5,544 nt of DNA, from the NCBI GenBank assembly GCA_900317065.1, contig ONFK01000122.1, positions 1 through 5,544 of the forward strand. Direction: 5' to 3'. A program made the translations under genes and the position numbers. The notes beneath the pieces are model-generated. The model ran no database searches, had not been told where the DNA came from, and was given only the letters and a program-made list of their open reading frames with translations. This DNA comes from an uncultured Bacteroidales bacterium (lineage in GTDB: Bacteria; Bacteroidota; Bacteroidia; Bacteroidales; UBA932). Shown one piece after another: positions 1 to 5,544 of the stretch; positions within the stretch are counted from its first letter, which is position 1, and each line of letters opens with the position of its first letter.

Positions 1-1
1 C

Positions 2-79
2 CAGATCCAGGTCGGAGACAGGGTTGCCGTCTTCGCCCTTCCGGACAGCGTCAAAGCCATAGACAAACTGTTCAGATAA
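2..79 (+). CDS. trkA: TrkA C-terminal fragment (Trk potassium uptake regulatory subunit), 5'-truncated by the window
   Basis: Only the last 25 codons and the TAA stop are present. The peptide contains GDRVAVFALPDSVKAIDKLF, which fits the last strand and helix of a TrkA_C (RCK_C) domain: a GD-V-VF core, a short proline turn, and a terminal helix ending in LF. TrkA is a cytoplasmic peripheral protein that binds NAD(H) and gates the TrkH/TrkG potassium channel. In TrkA the second TrkA_C domain lies at the extreme C-terminus, which matches this position next to the stop. The stop (77-79) shares one base with the ATG of the next gene (TAATG), suggesting co-transcription and perhaps translational coupling. 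Other RCK_C proteins, such as antiporter or anion-transporter subunits, end in a similar way, so trkA is the best but not the only reading from 25 residues. Confidence 0.72.
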   Translation, partial: QIQVGDRVAVFALPDSVKAIDKLFR

Positions 80-1887
80 TGCGAATTACAGTTTCTGTAT
101 TCTGCTTCTTCCTCGCGCTTGCCTCCTGCTCGCGCACGGAGCAGGTACATGTGTATCCCGCAGATGATTTATGCGAAGCCGTATCTCTTGCCGCAGCATC
201 GGCGCATGATGTCGAAATCGTCCTTCACGAAGGAGAATACCGCATCGGTAAGGGCATGGCGGTACGCGGTCACCGGGAAGGCCGGCTGACCATCAAGGCC
301 GCCCCAGGAGAGCGTCCCGTAATCCGGGGCGACATCGCGCCCACCCTGCATCAGGACCCGGGCAACGAGAAAATCTACCATGCCGACCTCATAGCTGACG
401 GAATCAGCGATTTCGGCTGCGTCACCGGCAAATACAACCGTTTCGAGCTCTACTGCAACGGTCTCCGTCAGATTCCCTCCCGCTGGCCGGACGACCACTA
501 CGCGAGGGCAGGAAAAGTGCTGGGCAAAACCGGCCGTACGGAAGTCGTGGGCATCATCGCCCCAGAGGCCGGTGTATTCAGTGAAGGTGTCTTCGAATGT
601 GATGCTCCAAGGCTCGATCAGTGGAAAAATGAGCGCTGCGGCGCCATCCACGCCTTCCCCCGCTTCAACTGGAACGATTCTCCCCTGAAGATTCTCTCCG
701 CCGGAAACGGAATCGTCCACGTCGACAGCACCGATGCCCGATACGGATTCAAGAACGGCTTCCGCTATTACGCATACAATCTGCTCTGCGAGATGGACAG
801 GCCGGGCGAGTATCACATCGACACCGAAACAGGGCATCTGACATGGATGGTCCCCAGCGGTTTTGCACCCGGGCAGGATGAAGTCAGCATCCCGGTCTTC
901 AACGGGCCCTACCTGATGGAGATATGCGGCAGCGACGACGTCCATCTGGAAGGCCTCGAATTCCGCGGGGCGCGCAACGGTGCGGTGCTCTTCAGCGGGA
1001 GCGGCAATGTCAGCATGGAAAAATGCAGGGTATCCGGTTTCGGAACGGATGCTGTGGTCATAGACGACTGCAAGGACGTCCGCGTAGAACGCTGTCTGAT
1101 AGAGCATTGCGGGCTTGGAGGGATTCTTTCCAAAGGAGGAGACCGGAATAGTCTCGAGCCTGCGGGATATGTATTCGAAGGCAACGTGGTGCGCCATTTC
1201 TCGGAACTGCGCTACACCTATCATTCTGGAATACGTTTCACGGGCTGCGGCGCGAAGATTGCCGGAAATGAACTTTACGATTGTCCGTCGGTCGCCATAG
1301 GTATCGGCGGGAACGATATCACGATAGAAAAGAATCACTTCCACGACCTCGCCTGCGACGGAGACGACCAGGGAGCCCTGGACATCTACGGCAATTACTA
1401 CTTCAGAGGCATAGTCGTGCGCGACAATCTCTGGGAAAACATCACCGGAGAAAAAGGAGCCGTCTACGGCGCTGCTGCAATCCGGCTCGACGACATGATT
1501 TCGGGCATGGAGATACACGGAAACCACTTCCGCAACTGCGGAGGAGGAAAGTTCGGGGCCGTGCAGATCCACGGCGGCAAAGACAATCTCGTGGAAGAGA
1601 ACATCTTCGAGAACTGCGCCACGGCCGTGAGTTTCTCTCCCTGGGACGAGGAAAAGTGGATAGAGCGAACGGCTGACGGCAAGCACTGGGTAAGCACGGC
1701 GGACTCCGTGAAGACGGGAGATCCTCTCTACCTCGAGCGCTACCCCGCCCTGCGAAAAGACATCAACGAAGGTATAAACCGCAATTACATACTCAACAAC
1801 ACCATTAGCGACTGCGGCAGACTGTTCTTCCGTGAAAACGGCAACAACGTGGTGGAAGGGAACATTATAAAATCGCTGGAATTATGA
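79..1887 (+). CDS. Lipoprotein with right-handed parallel beta-helix, GH141-related putative glycosidase
   Basis: 602 aa. Residues 1-17 form a lipoprotein signal: R2, a hydrophobic core, then lipobox L14-A-S-C17, so the mature protein should be membrane-anchored outside the cytoplasm. Residues 45-83 (EGEYRI, then AAPGERPVIRG) match the opening of the large carbohydrate-active beta-helix family related to GH141. NRFELYCNGLR (120-130) with SRWPDD (134-139), and MDRPGEYHIDTETGHLTW (239-256), are further family landmarks. Residues 280-600 are helix rungs with repeated N-x-F/I-x-x-C turns. The acidic segments DGDDQGALDIYG (427-438) and AAIRLDD (466-472) match the conserved rungs near the presumed active-site groove. 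Known GH141 members include an alpha-L-fucosidase and a xylanase; substrate here cannot be read from sequence. The start is fixed by the signal peptide and by the one-base overlap with trkA. The stop overlaps the DUF389 start (ATGA). A polysaccharide lyase or a non-catalytic helix remains possible. Confidence 0.82.
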   Translation: MRITVSVFCFFLALASCSRTEQVHVYPADDLCEAVSLAAASAHDVEIVLHEGEYRIGKGMAVRGHREGRLTIKAAPGERPVIRGDIAPTLHQDPGNEKIYHADLIADGISDFGCVTGKYNRFELYCNGLRQIPSRWPDDHYARAGKVLGKTGRTEVVGIIAPEAGVFSEGVFECDAPRLDQWKNERCGAIHAFPRFNWNDSPLKILSAGNGIVHVDSTDARYGFKNGFRYYAYNLLCEMDRPGEYHIDTETGHLTWMVPSGFAPGQDEVSIPVFNGPYLMEICGSDDVHLEGLEFRGARNGAVLFSGSGNVSMEKCRVSGFGTDAVVIDDCKDVRVERCLIEHCGLGGILSKGGDRNSLEPAGYVFEGNVVRHFSELRYTYHSGIRFTGCGAKIAGNELYDCPSVAIGIGGNDITIEKNHFHDLACDGDDQGALDIYGNYYFRGIVVRDNLWENITGEKGAVYGAAAIRLDDMISGMEIHGNHFRNCGGGKFGAVQIHGGKDNLVEENIFENCATAVSFSPWDEEKWIERTADGKHWVSTADSVKTGDPLYLERYPALRKDINEGINRNYILNNTISDCGRLFFRENGNNVVEGNIIKSLEL

Positions 1888-3260
1888 AATTCAAAGACTG
1901 GTTCATCTCATATTGGCGCGACACCGCCAACATAACGGAGCAGGTGGATGTCGATGCCGCTGCGGCCAACATACGCAACAATATATATTTCCGTGGCCCC
2001 AACGTATGGATTCTCGCATTTTCCATCGTCATCGCTTCGGTCGGCCTGAACGTCAACTCTACCGCGGTGATAATCGGCGCCATGCTGATTTCCCCGGTCA
2101 TGGGCCCTATCATTGGGATGGGCCTCGGGCTTGGAGTGAACGATACCAAACTGCTTGGCGACGGACTGCGCAACCTGCTCATCATGGTGGTCATAAGCCT
2201 GATAGCATCTTCGCTCTTCTTCCTTCTGTCGCCGTTGAATCTTGCAAACCCCACCGAGCTTGAGGCGCGCACTTCCCCTACCATATACGACGTGCTGATA
2301 GCGCTCTTCGGCGGATTTGCAGGCATCCTCGAACAGGCACGCAAGGAAAAGGGAACTGTGCTTTCCGGAGTAGCGATCGCCACCGCCCTCATGCCTCCGC
2401 TGTGCACCGCAGGATTCGGCATCGCCAAGGGCAACTGGCACTTCTTCGGCGGGGCCATGTACCTCTTCACCATCAATGCCATCTTCATAATGTTCGCCAC
2501 CTATCTGGCCTGCAAGTATCTGCACTTCCACCAGAAGAGCTTCACCGACGAACAGACCGCCCGCCGCACCCGAAGCCTGATCACCTTTGTGGTTGTACTG
2601 GTCACCGTGCCCAGCATCTGGTCGGCTTTCATAATGATACGCAACAACAACTTCTCCACCAACGCACAGAACTTCGTCAGCGAGAACAGGATGTATGCCC
2701 GCAGCTACATCTACGACTACAAGATCGAGAACGGCCGCAACCGCAACATAACCCTGTATCTCTCCGGGGAGGCCCTCAGCGAAGAAGAGAAACTGCAGCT
2801 GATAGAGCTTGCCGGAAGCTATGGCATCAAGGGCAATGAATTGAAAATCAAGGACAATACCCTTGCTTCCGAGGACAGCGAATCCAAGAAACTCGTCGAA
2901 GGCATCTACGAACGCTTCGACCGGCAGCTGCAGAGCAAAGAGGATGAAATTCTCGCACTGCAGGAAACGCTCGACTCCCTCAACGGACATCGCATCCCTT
3001 ACGAGCAGATTACGGCCGAGACCATAGCGCAGTATCCTGCCGTTACCGGCCTGCACCTCTCGCGCGGCGCCACAGTTGCGGCCGACAGCACCCGTACCGA
3101 CGGTGTGCTCGCCATCGCCTACTGCTCTTCCACCCTCCCCGTTTCGGACCGCGCACGTCTCGAGAACTGGCTGCGCGTCCGCCTCGGCAGTCCCGCCCTT
3201 ACCCTGATGACTGTCGACGCCGCCAAACAGCGTGCCACACAAGCAGTTGACCATCAATAA
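1884..3260 (+). CDS. DUF389 (TIGR00341-type) polytopic inner-membrane protein with soluble C-terminal domain
   Basis: 458 aa. The N-terminal 40 residues are hydrophilic (RNNIYFRGPN just before the membrane). About seven hydrophobic segments follow, near 41-56, 60-82, 97-117, 135-150, 157-180, 187-211 and 231-252. The family signature is clear: NVWILAFSIVIASVGLNVNS, then TAVIIGAMLISPVMGPI and GLGLGVND, and later GVAIATALMPPLCTAGFG. These Gly/Pro-rich segments are the hallmark of DUF389. Residues 253-458 are soluble; about 332-368 is charged and heptad-like, probably a short coiled coil, followed by a small alpha/beta region. The biochemical role of DUF389 proteins is not established; a transport or envelope function is only a guess from topology. 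The ATG lies inside the stop of the upstream beta-helix gene (ATGA), so expression is probably coupled. The next gene starts 51 bp downstream. Family identification is strong, function unknown. Confidence 0.92.
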   Translation: MKFKDWFISYWRDTANITEQVDVDAAAANIRNNIYFRGPNVWILAFSIVIASVGLNVNSTAVIIGAMLISPVMGPIIGMGLGLGVNDTKLLGDGLRNLLIMVVISLIASSLFFLLSPLNLANPTELEARTSPTIYDVLIALFGGFAGILEQARKEKGTVLSGVAIATALMPPLCTAGFGIAKGNWHFFGGAMYLFTINAIFIMFATYLACKYLHFHQKSFTDEQTARRTRSLITFVVVLVTVPSIWSAFIMIRNNNFSTNAQNFVSENRMYARSYIYDYKIENGRNRNITLYLSGEALSEEEKLQLIELAGSYGIKGNELKIKDNTLASEDSESKKLVEGIYERFDRQLQSKEDEILALQETLDSLNGHRIPYEQITAETIAQYPAVTGLHLSRGATVAADSTRTDGVLAIAYCSSTLPVSDRARLENWLRVRLGSPALTLMTVDAAKQRATQAVDHQ

Positions 3261-3311
3261 CTTATCCAAAACGCCCCCTGCAAAATCGCATAGAGCACTT
3301 CAACTAAAGAA

Positions 3312-5147
3312 ATGATAATCAGAAAGTTACAAATCACGCTACTGTGCATGGTCTGCGTCGCGTGCAGCCAGCCGAAGGCCGGGCAGCGTTTCATCCCGCT
3401 GGATTTGGGACAGGTAAAGCCCGAAGGATGGCTGAAAGACTGGGCGCAGGATGCCGCGAACGGCATTACCGGACACCTCGACGAGTACGAAAAGGTGTTC
3501 GAGTACGGATGGCTGGGGCGCGACATAAGTGCCCGCCAGAGCGACGGCGACGGGGTTATCAGCAGCACGGGCTGGCTGCTTGAGCAGAGCGCGTACTGGA
3601 TCGACGGAGCCCTCAAGCTCGGCTACATGCTGAATGACAGCAGCCTTATTCACAAGACTGCAGGCAGACTGGACGGCGTCGTGGACGGAGTTCTTGCCAG
3701 CGAGAACAATACTTTCATCTGGTGGAAACCGGACTCCATCGTAGTAGCCGAGAACGGCGACATCGGCAAGGGGTCGTTCAACAACTGGGCCCACGGCCTG
3801 ATGGGGCGCTGCCTGGTTTCGTACTGGCAGGCCACACACGACGAACGCATACTGAAGGCCCTGGAAAAGGTTTATTCTTCCGGCTTTTATCTCAAGCCTC
3901 CCCAGGAAGACATCTACTCCCCAACGGCCGGCCTCACTCAGGGAATGGTGCGCGGCGCCGTGAATATCGACGCCATGACGGAGACTCTCCTGCTCACCGG
4001 CAACGAGGCAATACGCAAAGCGATACTGGATTACGCATCCGATCCCGGGCAGAAATATGAGGAGCAGCGCCTCCGCAGCAAGAATCTGCGCTGCGACAAC
4101 AACTGGGGCGACGCCACCATCCACGGAGTAACTCTCAATGAAGTGGCCCGCGTGCCGGCAATCATGTCGCTCACTACCGCAGACAGGGCCCAGCTTGAAG
4201 CCAGCGCCCATCTGCTGGACTGGGTCGACAGGTTCAACGAACTCCCCTTCGGGCTGAATTCCGCAGAGGAATGGCTGAGCGGAATAGGTCCGTACAGATT
4301 CACGGAGACCTGCGACATCCCTGCGGCGATGTGGACCAGGACCTGGATGCTGCGCATCACTGGGCAGTCCCGCTGGGCGGATGACGTGGAGAGGGCTTTC
4401 CTCAACGCCGGGCCGGTTCCTGTGAGCAGGGACTTCAAGACCATGAGCTACTACCAGAGCCCCAACCGCATCGACGAAAACACTCCCCAGGGCCCGCCTA
4501 TCCCCGGGCCTGGCAGGCAGATAGTCTACACCCCCACCGGAAACAAGACACTCTGCTGCGTGGGCAGCAGCAACTGGATCATTCCCAATTATGTGCAGAA
4601 CATGTGGATGCGGGCCGCAGGCGGAGGCCTTGCCTGCGTTCTCTACGGGCCCTGCAGCGTGAAGGCGGACGGACTGGAACTGCTCTGCGATACCGGATTT
4701 CCCTTCACAGACACCCAGACCATAAGAGTCAAGGTCGGGAAGGCCGTCCGCATGCCCGTCTACTTCCGGATTCCAGGCTGGTGCAAGGGGATGAGCGTCT
4801 GCATTGACGGAAAGGCCGTCGAGGGAGATTATTACGACGGATTCCTCCGCATAAACCGCAAATGGGAGGACGGGGATGTCATCAGCATCCATCTCCCGAT
4901 GCAGACCAAGGTCTACACCGTAGAAGACAACTGCTACCCGCAGGATCCGTACTTCACCGAGCCCCACTGGGGACGCATCAACATGGCAGTGTTCGACACG
5001 ACCGCCGGCCGGAAATATACCTGCGTGGATTACGGACCGCTGCTGTACGCGCTTCCGCTGTACGACATCGACGAAAACACCGTGGTTCCAGGGCAGAAAT
5101 CCGACTGCTCACTCGCTCTGGCGTCAAGACGCTGCTGCTACATGTAA
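3312..5147 (+). CDS. GH127/DUF1680 family glycosidase (beta-L-arabinofuranosidase-like) lipoprotein, 3' end replaced at a chimeric junction
   Basis: 611 aa as it reads. Residues 1-18 resemble a lipoprotein signal (RK, hydrophobic core, C15-V-A-C18); the -3 Cys makes the lipobox imperfect. Residues about 28-435 are the (alpha/alpha)6 barrel expected of GH127. The metal/thiolate site is intact: E332 and C334 in FTETCDIPAAMW, and C415-C416 in TLCCVGSSNW. In the characterised family member HypBA1 the equivalent Glu and three Cys hold Zn2+, one Cys being the nucleophile. E319/E320 are candidates for the acid/base. The beta-sandwich follows with YFRIPGWCKGMSVCIDG (484-500), RKWEDGDVISIHLPM (516-530) and GPLLYALP (575-582). 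GH127 releases beta-L-arabinofuranose or related sugars such as aceric acid; the substrate here is unknown. Homology fades after about residue 595-602 and the last dozen codons are out-of-frame dapF sequence, so the natural C-terminus is probably lost. The 51-bp gap upstream shows no terminator, no TTTG/TAnnTTTG-type promoter and no strong Shine-Dalgarno; the start is chosen from the signal peptide. Confidence 0.88.
   Translation: MIIRKLQITLLCMVCVACSQPKAGQRFIPLDLGQVKPEGWLKDWAQDAANGITGHLDEYEKVFEYGWLGRDISARQSDGDGVISSTGWLLEQSAYWIDGALKLGYMLNDSSLIHKTAGRLDGVVDGVLASENNTFIWWKPDSIVVAENGDIGKGSFNNWAHGLMGRCLVSYWQATHDERILKALEKVYSSGFYLKPPQEDIYSPTAGLTQGMVRGAVNIDAMTETLLLTGNEAIRKAILDYASDPGQKYEEQRLRSKNLRCDNNWGDATIHGVTLNEVARVPAIMSLTTADRAQLEASAHLLDWVDRFNELPFGLNSAEEWLSGIGPYRFTETCDIPAAMWTRTWMLRITGQSRWADDVERAFLNAGPVPVSRDFKTMSYYQSPNRIDENTPQGPPIPGPGRQIVYTPTGNKTLCCVGSSNWIIPNYVQNMWMRAAGGGLACVLYGPCSVKADGLELLCDTGFPFTDTQTIRVKVGKAVRMPVYFRIPGWCKGMSVCIDGKAVEGDYYDGFLRINRKWEDGDVISIHLPMQTKVYTVEDNCYPQDPYFTEPHWGRINMAVFDTTAGRKYTCVDYGPLLYALPLYDIDENTVVPGQKSDCSLALASRRCCYM
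5096..5125 (+). other. Chimeric junction between GH127 gene and internal dapF sequence
   Basis: Up to about base 5105-5120 the GH127 frame still gives family-like residues (DENTVVPGQKSD, then CSLAL). From about 5111 the frame two bases over (codons beginning at 5096, 5111 and so on) gives TRSGVKTLLLHVKN followed by the DapF pattern. The two homologies meet or slightly overlap here, so the exact breakpoint cannot be placed better than about 5100-5125. The GH127 frame then stops at TAA 5145-5147, inside dapF sequence. No insertion-sequence end, target-site duplication or tRNA is visible at the join. Confidence 0.75.
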
Positions 5148-5544
5148 AGAACAATCAGGTAGAGTGTGTCACCGTCGATATGGGCATCCCCTCTTTTGAG
5201 GTACCAGAGCAGTTTGTCGCCTCGAAGGATCCAGGCCTAGGTACGTTCGTCTGCATGGGCAATCCCCACTACGTCATCTTCACCGACGATGTAGATCAGG
5301 TGGCTGAGACTGGCCATACACTTGAGCGCCATCCGGCTTTCCCCCAGCGCTGCAACATCGAGTTTGTAACGCCCCTCGAGAGGGACATGAGTGTCTTAAA
5401 GGGTACAGAAGCCTCCCCTCGGGGAGGTTTGGAGGAGGTATTCCGCACCCGGGTCTGGGAACGCGGCAGTGGCATCACTCAAGCCTGCGGCACTGGAGCT
5501 TGTGCCACGGCAGTGGCTGCCTGCCTGAAAGGACTGGCCGGACG
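5111..5544 (+). CDS. dapF: Diaminopimelate epimerase, C-terminal half; 5' end missing at the junction, 3' end cut by the window
   Basis: DapF interconverts LL- and meso-diaminopimelate in the cytoplasm, for lysine and peptidoglycan synthesis. The frame gives VECVTVDMG, then MGNPHYVIFTDDVD (GNPH motif), HPAFPQRCNIEFV, and WERGSGITQACGTGACATAV. The last motif holds the second catalytic cysteine (codon 5486-5488) and the phosphate-free substrate-binding loop typical of the family. The N-terminal half, with the first catalytic cysteine (GNGxRC motif), is absent because the sequence upstream is GH127. No believable start exists: the first in-frame ATG (5180) falls mid-domain. As it stands the fragment could not encode an active epimerase. 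About 17 extra residues lie between RD and WERG (see the repeat at 5409-5430). The frame is open to the window end, so the mutation is confined to the 5' side. It may be a genuine pseudogene or an intact gene from another place joined during assembly. Confidence 0.9.
5409..5430 (+). repeat. GC-rich palindrome inside dapF (in-frame insertion)
   Basis: A perfect 7-bp inverted repeat (5412-5418 with 5421-5427, CCTCCCC/GGGGAGG) is separated by 2 nt. It extends to 10 bp through one G-T and two A-T pairs (5409-5411 with 5428-5430). It encodes part of EASPRGGLEE. It sits in a segment of 23 codons (5387-5455) between RD and WERG, where DapF proteins such as E. coli DapF have about 6, so about 17 codons (51 bp) look inserted without breaking the frame. 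A small palindromic repeat element hosted in coding sequence is a reasonable reading; only one copy is visible in this window. Confidence 0.6.

Noticed and set aside
169..1686. Long antisense open frame (505 codons) opposite the beta-helix gene
   Set aside because: It is a by-product of the high GC3 codon bias of the + strand gene. Its translation shows no family motif or domain, while the + strand has clear signal and family motifs.
1908..3269. Long antisense open frame (453 codons) opposite the DUF389 gene
   Set aside because: The + strand encodes an unmistakable DUF389 protein; the antisense product is compositionally odd, lacks motifs, and mirrors the sense gene almost end to end.
3261..3311. 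Possible promoter or terminator in the gap before the GH127 gene
   Set aside because: No hairpin followed by a T-run and no convincing TTTG/TAnnTTTG Bacteroidota promoter pair could be found in these 51 bases.
3339..4967. Long antisense open frame (542 codons) opposite the GH127 gene
   Set aside because: Same codon-bias shadow effect; no recognisable domain, and GH127 catalytic and structural motifs are on the + strand.
5409..5430. Palindrome as a transcription terminator
   Set aside because: It lies within the open dapF frame, has only a 2-nt loop and is not followed by a T-run, so an inserted coding repeat is a better reading.
5296..5478. Minus-strand open frame of 60 codons inside dapF
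   Set aside because: Shadow of dapF; no motif and no upstream signals.
5180..5544. A short stand-alone dapF-like gene starting at the in-frame ATG 5180
   Set aside because: That start lies in the middle of a structural domain; homology continues upstream to about 5111, so it is a truncated dapF, not a new small gene.

Overview
The window looks like chromosomal DNA from a moderately GC-rich member of the Bacteroidota, most likely a gut- or rumen-type Bacteroidales. The support is two signal-peptide lipoproteins with carbohydrate-active folds typical of that phylum, no clear Shine-Dalgarno sequences before the starts, a DUF389 membrane protein, and a strong preference for C/G in third codon positions. 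Everything visible is on the + strand. The phylum is inference; there is no rRNA or other phylogenetic marker beyond the protein families.

Layout: (i) bases 2-79 are the last 25 codons of trkA (K+ uptake regulator, C-terminal TrkA_C domain). (ii) 79-1887 encodes a 602-aa lipoprotein with a right-handed parallel beta-helix, of the type related to glycoside hydrolase family GH141. (iii) 1884-3260 encodes a 458-aa polytopic DUF389 inner-membrane protein. (iv) 3312-5147 encodes a GH127/DUF1680-type glycosidase (beta-L-arabinofuranosidase fold), also a predicted lipoprotein, with its zinc/thiolate residues intact. (v) From about 5111 to the end the reading frame shifts and the sequence becomes the C-terminal half of diaminopimelate epimerase (dapF), running off the window.

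The first three genes are tightly packed: trkA stop and beta-helix start share one base (TAATG), and the beta-helix stop and DUF389 start share four (ATGA). The GH127 gene follows after 51 bp with no visible terminator, so one transcript is plausible. The two glycosidase-like lipoproteins would act outside the cytoplasm on plant-type side-chain sugars such as pectic arabinose, fucose or related residues; that substrate is inferred from the families. The DUF389 protein between them has no established function.

The most notable feature is the abrupt GH127-to-dapF junction at about 5100-5125. The GH127 protein loses its C-terminal end and dapF lacks its N-terminal half, including the first catalytic cysteine. 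Codon usage also changes across the junction. This is either a rearrangement that damaged two genes or an assembly/chimera artefact; the sequence alone does not decide. The dapF piece also carries an in-frame insertion of about 17 codons built around a perfect 7-bp GC-rich palindrome. I see no CRISPR array, tRNA, rRNA, transposase or defence gene, and no convincing new multi-gene system.
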